19,013 nt of DNA from UBA3496 sp964558115 (GTDB lineage: Bacteria > UBA8248), in contig CAZLCI010000039.1 of the NCBI GenBank assembly GCA_964558115.1, positions 1 through 19,013 of the forward strand, written 5' to 3'. Below, in pieces: positions 1-8,469 of this stretch; positions within the stretch are counted from its first letter, which is position 1; every line of letters starts with the position of its first letter. A program made the position numbers and the translations under genes. The notes below the pieces were generated by a model. The model ran no database searches. It had not been told where the DNA came from and saw only the letters and a program-made list of their open reading frames with translations.

Positions 1-2115
1 ATCTACTAAACTCGGATCGAGTGTAAAGTGCGCCAACACTCGAAGTTCAATTTGACTATAATCACACGCAAAAATAGACCACCCATCTCTTGGAATAAAT
101 GCAGAACGAATTTCTTTTCCAAGGTCTGTTCTAATTGGGATATTTTGTAAATTTGGATCAGAACTACTTAAACGACCGGTTGCAGTAATTGTTTGATTAA
201 AATGAGTGTGAATTCTACCTGTTTTCTTATACACAAGTCTTGGAAGAGCATCGACATACGTGTTTTTTAGTTTTGTAAGTTGTCTATATTGAAGAATCAA
301 ATTGGGCAATTCATGAAGGTGGGACAATCTTTCTAGTGTATCAATATCTGTAGATGCTCCTGTCTTTGTTTTTTTCATTATCGGAAGATTAAGATTTTCA
401 AAAAGGATGCGACGTAATTGTACTGTAGAATTAATATTGAACTCTTCTTCAGCTAACTCATATATTTTTTTGGTCATCCCTTCTAGCTCAACTTCTAACT
501 TTGAACTCATTCTATTCAAAAGGTCTACATTTAATCGAATTCCCGTTGTCTCCATATCTAATAAAATTGCTAACAATGGAATTTCTAAATCAGAAAATAA
601 TTCGTCCAGTTTATCTTCCTTCAATTGTTCTTTCATTTTTTCTGCTAAACGAAAGGTAATATCTGCATCCTGAGAGGCATATTGCGTTGCATCTTCAATG
701 GAAACTTCTGAAAAAGAAATCTGCTTAGCACCTTTCCCGCAAATATCCACATATTTAATCGTGGAAATACCAAAATATTCTTCTGCAAGATGATCCAATC
801 CATGACTCGTCCGGTTAGATAGAATGAGATAAGAAGCCAGCATAGTATCAAAAATCTTTCCTTTGATTTCATATCCATTTTCTCTAAAAACGGAAATATC
901 ATACTTTATATTTTGACCAATTTTCTCCTTTTCTTCAGAAAGTAGGAAAGGAGAGAGCTCCTTCATTACTAGTTTCAAAGAAAGTTGCTCACTTTTCGGT
1001 TCATTCTTGTGTCCAACAGGAATATAGAATGCTTCGCCTGCACTAACACTCAGACTCAAACCAACAATTTCAGCTTCTTTAGTGTCTAAAGACGTTGTTT
1101 CAAGATCTATGGAAAAAGAAGTACTCTTCTCCAAAGTTTTGATAAGTTTTCCTAAATCAGATTTTGATATGATTTTTCTGTACTTTTCATTTTTCTGAAT
1201 CAAAGGTTCTATATCTTCTGTTGTTTTCGAATCACTAGATTCATAACCGGGAAGTTGTTCTAAAATATTTTTAAACTCAAGTTCTTCTATAAAAAGTTCT
1301 CTCCCTAACTCAATATTTGCATCTTTCAATCTGTAATTCTCCAGAGAATTTTTCTGTTCAGCATCACACTTAATTCTACAAAGTTCCCTTGAAAGCAAAA
1401 TCAAATCCTTATTTTCTTCGAGGATTTGTTTTTGCCTAGGTCTTTTCACTTTTGTAACCGATTTCAATAAATTATCTAGACTCCCAAATTCTTGAATCAG
1501 GGAAACTGCTGTTTTTTCTCCTATGCCTGGCGCACCAGGAATATTATCTGTGGAATCACCCATAAGTGCTTGAATATCTATAAATTTATCAGGAGCAATT
1601 CCCCATTTTTCTTCGATTTCTTTAGGACCATATTCTTCATCCTTCATTGGATCCCATATACGAATTTTCTCATTCACTAACTGTGCAAAATCTTTATCTG
1701 CAGTTATGAGAAGAACTTCAAATTTCTCTTTCAAAGCTTCGTGTGCAAGAGAACCTAAAAGATCGTCTGCTTCTAAACCTGCCTCTACAAGAAGAGGAAT
1801 ATTTAAGATCTCAACAACGCGATGAATCAACGGAATTTGCGAAACTAGATCTTCTGGTGCAGCATCACGATTTGCTTTGTATTTAGGAAAAATAGAATGT
1901 CTATGAGTGGGTTCAGGTCTATCAAAAGCAATAGCAGCATAATCAGGTTTTTTGTCTTTAATAACTTTTAAGAGCATTCGAGTAAAAGCAAGAACGGCAC
2001 CAGTGGGGGTACCTTTCGAATTTCTTAAGTTCTGCCGCATCATCGCGTAATAAGCTCGGAACATATATCCCGAACCATCTATTAAGAAAATTTTCTTTTG
2101 TTCTTTAGTACTCAA
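1..2115 (-). CDS. polA: DNA polymerase I, partial (C-terminal part outside window)
   Basis: Repair and Okazaki-fragment-processing polymerase. The window holds the first 705 codons; family members are about 900-950 residues, so most of the polymerase domain is cut off by the window edge and the gene itself need not be broken. The 5'-nuclease domain starts with LIDGSGYMFRAYYA (D13) and carries the helix-hairpin-helix motif GDSTDNIPGAPGIGEKTA. The 3'-5' exonuclease looks active: Exo I is DLETTSLD (D337, E339), Exo II is GQNIKYD and Exo III is YASQDADIT. The visible polymerase part ends just after motif A, DYSQIELR (D685). I chose the TTG at 2115 because AGGAG lies five bases upstream and because the first internal ATG (residue 18) would remove catalytic D13. 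The gene is divergent from the amidohydrolase gene. Identity is very secure from the motifs. Confidence 0.96.
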   Translation of the reverse strand, partial: MSTKEQKKIFLIDGSGYMFRAYYAMMRQNLRNSKGTPTGAVLAFTRMLLKVIKDKKPDYAAIAFDRPEPTHRHSIFPKYKANRDAAPEDLVSQIPLIHRVVEILNIPLLVEAGLEADDLLGSLAHEALKEKFEVLLITADKDFAQLVNEKIRIWDPMKDEEYGPKEIEEKWGIAPDKFIDIQALMGDSTDNIPGAPGIGEKTAVSLIQEFGSLDNLLKSVTKVKRPRQKQILEENKDLILLSRELCRIKCDAEQKNSLENYRLKDANIELGRELFIEELEFKNILEQLPGYESSDSKTTEDIEPLIQKNEKYRKIISKSDLGKLIKTLEKSTSFSIDLETTSLDTKEAEIVGLSLSVSAGEAFYIPVGHKNEPKSEQLSLKLVMKELSPFLLSEEKEKIGQNIKYDISVFRENGYEIKGKIFDTMLASYLILSNRTSHGLDHLAEEYFGISTIKYVDICGKGAKQISFSEVSIEDATQYASQDADITFRLAEKMKEQLKEDKLDELFSDLEIPLLAILLDMETTGIRLNVDLLNRMSSKLEVELEGMTKKIYELAEEEFNINSTVQLRRILFENLNLPIMKKTKTGASTDIDTLERLSHLHELPNLILQYRQLTKLKNTYVDALPRLVYKKTGRIHTHFNQTITATGRLSSSDPNLQNIPIRTDLGKEIRSAFIPRDGWSIFACDYSQIELRVLAHFTLDPSLVD

Positions 2116-2231
2116 GAATTCTCCTAGTAAATTATTAGCTATTTTACAACTGCATTGCATAGAAAAGAAATGACCGACAAATAAAATGCACGGTTACTTA
2201 ATTTTTCAAAAACATTATAATTACAAAAATG

Positions 2232-2250
2232 TCTAAACAAAATGTTTAGA
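2232..2250. promoter_or_regulatory. Perfect 8-bp inverted repeat, candidate operator
   Basis: TCTAAACA, then AAA, then TGTTTAGA: two perfect 8-base arms with a 3-base centre, in the polA/amidohydrolase divergent gap. It lies about 37 bases before the chosen start of the amidohydrolase gene. No T-run follows and it is upstream of both genes, so a terminator is unlikely; an operator for a dimeric repressor is the better guess. A single copy of the half-site TGTTTAGA also occurs at 9406-9413, before the SDR gene. The symmetry is certain; the function is inference. Confidence 0.4.
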
Positions 2251-2287
2251 TTCTATGGTGAATCATTCCTTACTCGGAGAAGTTACA

Positions 2288-3271
2288 ATGCATATAGATA
2301 TTCACTGTCATATTTACCCTAATGAATATGTCAATTTAATAAAACAAGAAGGCGCACGATTTGGAGTAGAAGTGAAAGAAAACAGTGATGGAGATAGAAA
2401 AATAATTGTCAAAGGCCTGACTTTTGGAAATCTGCAAAATTTCACGGATGTTGATTTGAGACTGAAAAAAATGGAAGAGATGAGTCTTGATATGAATATA
2501 CTTTCTTTTTCTTCAAATCCAGGTGTTTATTGGGCCGACTCCGAACTTGCGAATGAGTTATGCAAAGTATCGAATGATGCGTATGCAAAAATTATCAAGG
2601 AAAGACCAGAGAAATTTGCAGGGTTTGCTGCCCTTCCTGCTCAAGATGGAAATCTTTCATCGCTAGAACTGGAGCGTAGTGTGAAAGAACTCGGTTTAAA
2701 AGGTGGATTCTTAGGAACAAATGTAAACGGTAGATATTTGGATCATGAATGTTTTTTTCCTATTTATGAAAAAGCAGCATCTTTGAAAGTTCCGATTATC
2801 GTTCATCCTGCAAACCCAGCTGGCATGTCAGAAATGAAAGATTACTATCTTTTCAATTTAGTTGGATTTACTACAGAAAGCGCAAATAGCATTGGAAGGC
2901 TTATATTCTCAGGGGTTTTTGACCGTCTTCCTGATTTGAAATTTATCTTCTTGCATGGTGGAGGAACCGCACCATATCTCGCGGGAAGATTTATGCATGG
3001 CTGGAAAGTACGAAAAGAATGTCAAAATATACAAAAATCGCCTCTTGAATATATGAAATCAAATTTTTACTTCGACTGTTTATTATTTCACTCTCCTGTA
3101 GTTCGATTTCTCGTGGATCTTATCGGAAGTGAGAGAATTATGCTTGGAACTGATTTGCCCTATGATATGACGGATGAGCAAATAGTGAAAACATTGGAAA
3201 ATGCAGGACTAAGTAGTGATGAATATGACAATATTTCACATAAAAATGCTCAAACAATTCTTAATCTATAA
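2288..3271 (+). CDS. Amidohydrolase-2 family protein (ACMSD-like decarboxylase/hydrolase)
   Basis: A 327-residue cytosolic metal-dependent TIM-barrel enzyme of the amidohydrolase-2 group, which includes aminocarboxymuconate-semialdehyde decarboxylase, related carboxy-aromatic decarboxylases and some hydrolases. Visible metal or active-site motifs in order: HCH (H6, H8) at the N-terminus, VHP (H173), LHGGG (H223) and GTD (D289), the usual spacing for the family. Length is normal. The frame is open upstream to an ATG at 2255, but I chose the ATG at 2288: GGAGA lies seven bases before it and the usual N-terminal MxIDxHxH begins there. The TSUP membrane gene follows after 5-23 bases, so the two are probably co-transcribed. 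The substrate cannot be read from the sequence; decarboxylation of a cyclic or aromatic acid is a family-based guess. Confidence 0.85.
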   Translation: MHIDIHCHIYPNEYVNLIKQEGARFGVEVKENSDGDRKIIVKGLTFGNLQNFTDVDLRLKKMEEMSLDMNILSFSSNPGVYWADSELANELCKVSNDAYAKIIKERPEKFAGFAALPAQDGNLSSLELERSVKELGLKGGFLGTNVNGRYLDHECFFPIYEKAASLKVPIIVHPANPAGMSEMKDYYLFNLVGFTTESANSIGRLIFSGVFDRLPDLKFIFLHGGGTAPYLAGRFMHGWKVRKECQNIQKSPLEYMKSNFYFDCLLFHSPVVRFLVDLIGSERIMLGTDLPYDMTDEQIVKTLENAGLSSDEYDNISHKNAQTILNL

Positions 3272-3294
3272 ACTTTTTGAAATTAGAAAAAAAA

Positions 3295-4026
3295 ATGCTA
3301 ACAATAGAATGGGAAAAACCACTAATAATCTTTCTTTCTTCAATTTTTGAAGGTGCAATCGGGTTTGATTTTGCTCTTCTTGCGGTTCCAACTCTCGGAG
3401 CGTTTATTGGAATCAAAGAATCAATTATCTATCTCGCAATCCCAAATTTAGCTCTTATGTTTCTTCGTTCTATTTATGTTGGGATATCTTTTACATCAAT
3501 TAAGAGATACCTTCCATTTATTGGCGCAGGATGCTTAGGAACTATACTTGGCGTGATTTCTTTTGTCGCTTTTCCAGCAACATTCATCAAATATTTTATT
3601 AGTTTTATACTCCTCCTACTTGCAATACATAGTATTTCAAAAATACGAGTGCATTTGGACATGAGAGATGAGATTTTTTTTACTTACTTTGCAGGATTTT
3701 TTGGTGGATGGTTTAGTGGGATTTCTTACACGGGAAGTGCTTTATGTGTGATATTTCTAGACAGTTTAGGAATCAAAAAAACAGAACTCATAAAAATCTT
3801 ATATATCGCAACTCTATTTTTTGCATTGGTTCAGGTGGGAGCACTGAGCGGTATGGGACAATTTAACAAGAAGATTATTATAGAATCTTTGATTGGAATT
3901 TTCCCAGCTGTCTTAGGTTTTTCAGTAGGAAGAATTTTAATAAAATTTTTACCAAATAGAATACTTTATGGATTTGCAATTCTTATAATGATTGTTTCTT
4001 CAGTTCTTCTTGTTATAGAAATCTAA
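3295..4026 (+). CDS. TauE/SafE (TSUP) family membrane transporter
   Basis: A polytopic inner-membrane protein of 243 residues (249 if it starts at the TTG at 3277) with about eight hydrophobic segments. TSUP proteins move sulfite, sulfonates and other small organic acids. The family look is two repeats of the fold: the first has GAIGFDFALLAVPTLGA near the N-terminus, the second has GGWFSGISYTGSALCV after the middle loop. No strong ribosome-binding site precedes either start. The TTG lies five bases after the amidohydrolase stop and the ATG lies 23 bases after it, so translational coupling is likely. Context suggests export or import of a substrate or product of the neighbouring amidohydrolase; this is inference. 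It converges with kdsD, with four bases between the stops. Confidence 0.8.
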   Translation: MLTIEWEKPLIIFLSSIFEGAIGFDFALLAVPTLGAFIGIKESIIYLAIPNLALMFLRSIYVGISFTSIKRYLPFIGAGCLGTILGVISFVAFPATFIKYFISFILLLLAIHSISKIRVHLDMRDEIFFTYFAGFFGGWFSGISYTGSALCVIFLDSLGIKKTELIKILYIATLFFALVQVGALSGMGQFNKKIIIESLIGIFPAVLGFSVGRILIKFLPNRILYGFAILIMIVSSVLLVIEI

Positions 4027-4030
4027 AAAA

Positions 4031-4996
4031 CTAAGCAATACCCTTCTTAAGAATTTGGTGAAGGTGGATTACGCCAACCACTTCATCCGAATCTTCGTTG
4101 CACACAACAAGAGAAGTAATGGAAGATGACTCCATACGATGCAATGCTACAGCTGCCATTTCTTTTGGGTTAATTCGATGAGGGATATTAGACATTAATT
4201 CTTTCGCGCAAGCAGAGTTCCAATCAATTTTTGTTTCTAAAGATCTTCGTAGATCTCCATCTGTAATAATACCAACTAAACGCTTTGATTGATCTACCAC
4301 ACATGTCATTCCTAACTTTTTAAGTCCTATTTCTTTCACAACTTCTTCAATTAAAACTTCTTCATCAACAGAAGGGATATCTAAATCTTTTGTCATAATC
4401 TCTTCTACTCTAATAAGATTCCTTCCTAAAACTCCCCCAGGATGGAATTGTGCAAAATCTTCTGGACGAAATCCTTTTTCTTCTAAAACAGACATTGCAA
4501 GAGCGTCTCCCATTGCTAGTGTAGCAGTTGTACTAGCAGTAGGAGCAAGATTAATTGGACAAGCCTCCTGATCAACAGATACATCCAAAAAAGAAACTGC
4601 TTGTTTCGCTAGTGTAGAATTTTTATTTCCAGTGATCGCAATTAGATCCATCCCAAGTCTAGCAAAAACTGGCAAAACTCTTAATAATTCTTCCGTTTCA
4701 CCACTAAAAGATAAAGCCAAAACTACATCGCCATCTTTAACCATCCCTAAATCACCGTGGACTCCTTCTACAGGATGAATAAAAAAAGAAGGAGTACCTG
4801 TACTAGCGAGAGTAGCGGAAATTTTTTGTGCTATGAGTCCGCTTTTCCCGATACCAGTTACAACTACATGCCCCTTACATTCTACAATCAATTTAACTGC
4901 ACGAACAAAATCTTCTCCCATACGATCAGGTAGATTTTGTAAAGCATTTATTTCTATCTCTATTGTCTTTTTTCCTCTTTCGAGAGGGTCCACCAT
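4031..4996 (-). CDS. kdsD: D-arabinose-5-phosphate isomerase (KdsD/KpsF family)
   Basis: Converts ribulose-5-phosphate to arabinose-5-phosphate, the first step toward Kdo for lipopolysaccharide; cytosolic. The 321 residues show the full family layout: a SIS domain (about 35-175) with GIGKSG (48-53), EGVHGD (H80), SFSGET and TASTTA, then the signature FHPGGVLGR (H185) at the domain boundary, then two CBS repeats (about 200-255 and 265-320). An AAGGA ribosome-binding site precedes the ATG. It stands alone: no kdsC, kdsA or lpt genes are beside it, unlike the E. coli arrangement. The HAD gene at 8470 belongs to a different HAD class and is not KdsC. It shares a 190-base divergent region with yebC. 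GutQ and capsule-type KpsF are paralogues that sequence alone does not separate. Confidence 0.93.
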   Translation of the reverse strand: MVDPLERGKKTIEIEINALQNLPDRMGEDFVRAVKLIVECKGHVVVTGIGKSGLIAQKISATLASTGTPSFFIHPVEGVHGDLGMVKDGDVVLALSFSGETEELLRVLPVFARLGMDLIAITGNKNSTLAKQAVSFLDVSVDQEACPINLAPTASTTATLAMGDALAMSVLEEKGFRPEDFAQFHPGGVLGRNLIRVEEIMTKDLDIPSVDEEVLIEEVVKEIGLKKLGMTCVVDQSKRLVGIITDGDLRRSLETKIDWNSACAKELMSNIPHRINPKEMAAVALHRMESSSITSLVVCNEDSDEVVGVIHLHQILKKGIA

Positions 4997-5186
4997 TATT
5001 TCCTTTCAATGATATACTATGTGTTTTAAATACCATTACATAGATTCGAAGTCTACGCAAAAAAAAATAATGATTTGATTATTTAAATTCATGATTGGAA
5101 AACTTCTTTACTATCTTTAAGCCACATGCTAAAAATTAAAGTGCTGTCATAACTAAAAAATCGGTAATTTATGGAGACCAATAAGT

Positions 5187-5936
5187 ATGTCGGGTCATTC
5201 GAAGTGGAGTACAATAAAACGTAAAAAAGGTGCTTTGGACGCAAAAAGAGGGAAAATCTTCACAAAGCTAATTAAAGAGATAACTATTGCTGCGAGAATT
5301 GGGGGTGGGGATATAGATGGGAATCCTAGACTAAGAACTGCTGTACAAGCAGCTAAATCTGCAAATATGCCTCAGGATAATATAACTCGAGCAGTTGCGA
5401 AGGGAACCGGAGATTTAGACGGTATCTCATATGAAGAACTTTCATATGAAGGATATGGGCCCGGGGGTGTTGCTATTCTAATCAATGTACTAACTGATAA
5501 TAAAAACAGGACAGGTTCAGAAATCCGTCATTTGTTGACTAAAGGCTCAGGAAACATGGCAGAACCAAATGCAGTTGCCTGGAACTTTGAAAAAAAAGGA
5601 CTCATACTGATTCCTAAAAATGATGAAGATGAAGACCGTCTCATGGAAATAATTTTAGAATCAGAAGCGGAAGATATGCAGATTACGGAAGATTTTTACG
5701 AAATCCATACTACTCCTGACAAATTTGAATTTATACTTAACGAAATTAAACAAAATAAGTTCATGCCTGAGTCAGCAGAAGTCTCGATGATTCCAAAAAC
5801 AACTGTAAAACTTGAAGGAAAAGAAGCTGAACAAATGTTGCGTTTACTTGAATCGATTGAAGATAATGATGATGTTCAAAATGTCTATGCAAACTTTGAT
5901 ATTTCTGATGAAGAAATGGAAAAAGTAACTCTCTAG
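5187..5936 (+). CDS. yebC: YebC/PmpR family protein
   Basis: YebC-family proteins (TACO1 in mitochondria) were described as transcription regulators and more recently as ribosome-associated factors that relieve stalls at proline-rich stretches. The 249-residue length and the N-terminal signature MSGHSKWSTIKRKKGALDAK are diagnostic, as are the glycine-rich GPGGVAILINVLTDNKNRT and the acidic C-terminus. GGAG is ten bases before the ATG. It is the first gene of the yebC-ruvC-ruvA-ruvB operon, a widely conserved order, with 29 bases to ruvC. The promoter must lie in the 190 bases shared with kdsD, but I see no convincing -35/-10 pair. Confidence 0.96.
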   Translation: MSGHSKWSTIKRKKGALDAKRGKIFTKLIKEITIAARIGGGDIDGNPRLRTAVQAAKSANMPQDNITRAVAKGTGDLDGISYEELSYEGYGPGGVAILINVLTDNKNRTGSEIRHLLTKGSGNMAEPNAVAWNFEKKGLILIPKNDEDEDRLMEIILESEAEDMQITEDFYEIHTTPDKFEFILNEIKQNKFMPESAEVSMIPKTTVKLEGKEAEQMLRLLESIEDNDDVQNVYANFDISDEEMEKVTL

Positions 5937-5965
5937 AATTACCGCCTAAACGAAATACTTATTAG

Positions 5966-6475
5966 ATGAATACACAAAACTTTCCTTACTACATTCTCGG
6001 TGTAGATCCAGGACTCTCATGTACTGGCTATGCTATACTGCGGGCAGAAGACAAAAGAAAGGACCCTGTTCTTGTAGAAGGGGGAGTATTGAATAACAAA
6101 AAAAAAGATACTTTAGAAATTAAACTTTGCAACTTATATACTGACCTTTCTAAAATAATCATGGAACATAAACCAAACGTAATGGCAGTTGAGAACTTAT
6201 ATAGCCACTACAATCACCCACGAACTTCAATTATTATGGGTCATGCGCGAGGAGTTATCTTGCTTGCTGCATCTAAAGAAAAAATTCCTGTTCATCATTA
6301 TTCAGCAACTGAAATAAAAAAATCTTTGCTAGGTATAGGAAGAGCAACTAAAATACAAGTTCAAATGGTAGTCCAACAACGTCTTCATTTATCTGACTTG
6401 CCTGAACCACCTGATCTTGCTGATGCAATTGCAACTGCATATTGTGATTTTGATCGTCATTTAATTAGAAACTAA
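5966..6475 (+). CDS. ruvC: Crossover junction endodeoxyribonuclease RuvC
   Basis: Homodimeric resolvase that cuts Holliday junctions handed over by RuvAB. The 169 residues carry the RNase H-fold acidic tetrad: D14 in LGVDPG, E76 in MAVENLY, and D150 and D153 in DLADAIATAYC. The basic stretch ATEIKKSLLGIGRATK also matches the family. The N-terminus is about seven residues longer than the typical start just before the first strand; no closer ATG exists, so the ATG at 5966 stands although no good ribosome-binding site precedes it. Translation may depend on coupling with yebC. All catalytic residues are present, so it should be active. Confidence 0.96.
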   Translation: MNTQNFPYYILGVDPGLSCTGYAILRAEDKRKDPVLVEGGVLNNKKKDTLEIKLCNLYTDLSKIIMEHKPNVMAVENLYSHYNHPRTSIIMGHARGVILLAASKEKIPVHHYSATEIKKSLLGIGRATKIQVQMVVQQRLHLSDLPEPPDLADAIATAYCDFDRHLIRN

Positions 6476-6494
6476 TTTTTTTAATGGTTATAAA

Positions 6495-7130
6495 ATGATA
6501 AGTAAAATTTCTGGAAAAATAGAACAATTACAGGATGACACTGTCTCTATTTCTATCGATATAGGTGTAACATACGAAATGTATATTGGAATATACGCTA
6601 TACCAGAAATACAAAAAAAAATTGCAGAAAATGAGTTCCTAGAACTTCATACATATCATTATCTAGAAGGTAATGTTACGTCTAGTCAAATGATACCAAG
6701 ACTAATAGGATTTCTTTCCAAAGAAGAAAGAGATTTTTTTATTAGATTTATTAAAGTTCCTGGTATCAGTGCAAGAAGTGGAATAAAAGCATTATCTATT
6801 TCTCCTGATTTGATTGCTGATGCTATAGCAAATTCCAACTTGCCAGTATTAAATGAACTACCGGGTATTGGCAAAAAGAAAGCCGAGCAAATTGTATCGA
6901 AACTTCAGTCTCAAGAATTTGAAGAGATGTTCAAGTCTAAAATTGGAAATAAAATTGGCACCTCATCGAACCAAAACTCAAATACTTCAGAGGCAACGGA
7001 AGTCTTAGTGACACAATTAGGTTATAAAAGAAGTGAAGCAGAAAATTTAGTAATTCGTGCTCTTGAAAAAATAGACAATAAAGCTTCAACCGAAGATATT
7101 TTAGAAGAGGTATTTCGTCTAAGTAATTAA
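6495..7130 (+). CDS. ruvA: Holliday junction branch-migration protein RuvA (variant)
   Basis: Tetrameric junction-binding protein that loads RuvB. The 211 residues follow the RuvA plan: an N-terminal OB fold (1-70), two helix-hairpin-helix motifs (IKVPGISARSG at 86-96, degenerate in its second Gly; LPGIGKKKAEQIV at 122-134, canonical), a low-complexity linker (about 145-165) and the C-terminal RuvB-binding domain (about 166-211, with QLGYKRSEAENLV). Unusual: the acidic-pin region that reads REDAQLLYGF in E. coli is here LEGNVTSSQMIPRLIGF, with E-G instead of E-D and about seven extra residues. It has no clear ribosome-binding site and begins 19 bases after ruvC, so coupling is likely. Position between ruvC and ruvB makes the call firm. 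Confidence 0.93.
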   Translation: MISKISGKIEQLQDDTVSISIDIGVTYEMYIGIYAIPEIQKKIAENEFLELHTYHYLEGNVTSSQMIPRLIGFLSKEERDFFIRFIKVPGISARSGIKALSISPDLIADAIANSNLPVLNELPGIGKKKAEQIVSKLQSQEFEEMFKSKIGNKIGTSSNQNSNTSEATEVLVTQLGYKRSEAENLVIRALEKIDNKASTEDILEEVFRLSN

Positions 7131-7140
7131 GAGGTTCAAA

Positions 7141-8184
7141 TTGGTTATTGAAAGACGTATCTCAGGACAAAAAGGGAATCCAGAGGAAGAAGATAAATTT
7201 TTATCTCTAAGACCTACGAAACTTTCTGAATACGTAGGGCAAAAGAATCTTATAGATAAATTATCTATCGCCATGGATGCTTCGCTTAAAAGAGAAGAAC
7301 CTGTCAGACATATTTTATTTCATGGTCCGCCAGGACTTGGGAAAACTACGTTGTCTCATATTATTTCAGAAGAGATGAACTCTCGCTTAGTGAAGACCTC
7401 TGGCCCAGCTTTGTCTAGACCCGCTGATCTAATGGGAATACTTACTAGTTTGCAGGAGGGAGATATCTTGTTTATCGATGAAATTCATCGACTTCCTCGT
7501 GCTGTAGAAGAATTTTTATATCCAGCAATAGAAGACTTTCAGGTAGACTTCGTAATAGATCAAGGCCCAATGGCTAGAACTATGAATTTTTCATTAAAAC
7601 GTTTTACTCTTGTTGGTGCAACAACAAGACCAGGATCAATCACAGCAGCACTTAGAGATCGATTTTACCTAATGTATCACGTTGACTTTTACAATGAGAA
7701 AGAACTAGAAATTATTATAAATCAAAGCGCGAAACGTCTTGATATAAAAATTGAAGAAAAGGCCTCGGCTGAACTAGCAAAAAGGAGCAGGGGTACTCCC
7801 AGAACCGCAAATCGTCTCTTACTTTGGGTTAGAGATTATATACACTCTAAAGGTAGGCTAGACATTACTTTAGAAACTACGAATGAGGCTCTTGCTATGG
7901 AAAATGTAGATGAAAAGGGATTAGATGAATTAGATAGAAATTACCTCAAAACAATAATAGAACTTTATAAGGGTGGTCCAGTGGGGGTAGAAGCTTTGGC
8001 TGCAACTCTTAATGAGGACACCGATAGTCTCGTAGATATGGTCGAACCATACTTGCTTCGTAAAAACTTTTTGAAAAGGACTCGTTCTGGAAGATGTGCT
8101 TCAGATCTTGCTTTTGCTCATCTTGGATTAAAGGTTCCTAAAGATTTCCAAAATGATTTATCTTTTAATGAAGACTCTAGCTAA
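7141..8184 (+). CDS. ruvB: Holliday junction branch-migration ATPase RuvB
   Basis: Hexameric AAA+ motor that drives branch migration with RuvA. The 347 residues show Walker A GPPGLGKT (62-69), Walker B FIDEIH (111-116), sensor 1 in VGATTRPG (T161), the arginine-finger region LRDRF, a small AAA lid, and the winged-helix C-terminus beginning GGPVGVEALAATL. Length is typical. The start is TTG at 7141 with GAGG six bases upstream, ten bases after the ruvA stop; starting at the first internal ATG would cut into the AAA domain. Nothing suggests loss of function. Confidence 0.97.
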   Translation: MVIERRISGQKGNPEEEDKFLSLRPTKLSEYVGQKNLIDKLSIAMDASLKREEPVRHILFHGPPGLGKTTLSHIISEEMNSRLVKTSGPALSRPADLMGILTSLQEGDILFIDEIHRLPRAVEEFLYPAIEDFQVDFVIDQGPMARTMNFSLKRFTLVGATTRPGSITAALRDRFYLMYHVDFYNEKELEIIINQSAKRLDIKIEEKASAELAKRSRGTPRTANRLLLWVRDYIHSKGRLDITLETTNEALAMENVDEKGLDELDRNYLKTIIELYKGGPVGVEALAATLNEDTDSLVDMVEPYLLRKNFLKRTRSGRCASDLAFAHLGLKVPKDFQNDLSFNEDSS

Positions 8185-8202
8185 AAGAGGCAGAAGATTA
8201 AC

Positions 8203-8427
8203 TTGTCCCCATTAGGCAATTTTCCAAAACTAATAATTTTTATAGGAATCGGTTTAATATGTTTAGGTCTTATCTTATGGTTTTTCCCCAAAATACCTTT
8301 TTTTGGGCGACTTCCCGGAGATATCCATATAAAAGGTGAAAAATGGAGTTTTCATTTTCCTATCATCACTTGTATCTTAATTAGTTTTTTAATCTCATTT
8401 GTTTTCAATTTCTTTTCTAAGAAATAA
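8203..8427 (+). CDS. DUF2905 small membrane protein
   Basis: A 74-residue protein of unknown function. It has one hydrophobic helix (about 8-28), the conserved core PKIPFFGRLPGDIHIKG (29-45), then a second hydrophobic helix (about 52-71) ending in FFSKK. This layout, especially GRLPGDI, matches DUF2905, whose members I recall as often lying near ruvB. The start is TTG at 8203, 18 bases after the ruvB stop; there is no ATG in the frame, so TTG is required. It is probably the last gene of the ruv operon. No biochemical role is known to me; the linkage hints only at co-expression with DNA-repair genes. Confidence 0.85.
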   Translation: MSPLGNFPKLIIFIGIGLICLGLILWFFPKIPFFGRLPGDIHIKGEKWSFHFPIITCILISFLISFVFNFFSKK

Positions 8428-8437
8428 ACAAACTGCA

Positions 8438-8456
8438 AAACTTTAAAGAAAAGTTT
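8438..8456 (-). terminator. Weak hairpin between convergent genes
   Basis: AAACTTT and AAAGTTT form a 7-bp stem with a 5-base loop between the convergent DUF2905 and HAD genes. On the minus strand it is followed by TTTTGCAGTTTG, so it could end the HAD transcript. The stem is AT-rich and weak; on the plus strand no T-run follows. Confidence 0.35.
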
Positions 8457-8469
8457 GAAATGTAAAAAG

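Noticed and set aside
645..902. 85-residue open frame on the minus strand
   Set aside because: It lies inside polA in another frame; the polA frame there carries Exo II and Exo III motifs without a break.
1..2115. Truncated polA as a pseudogene
   Set aside because: The frame runs open to the window edge through intact motifs; the end is cut by the window, not by a mutation.
5040..5056. TAGATTCGAAGTCTA, like a tRNA T-arm or operator
   Set aside because: No acceptor, D- or anticodon stems surround it, and the quasi-palindrome needs a bulge; not enough for a tRNA or a site.
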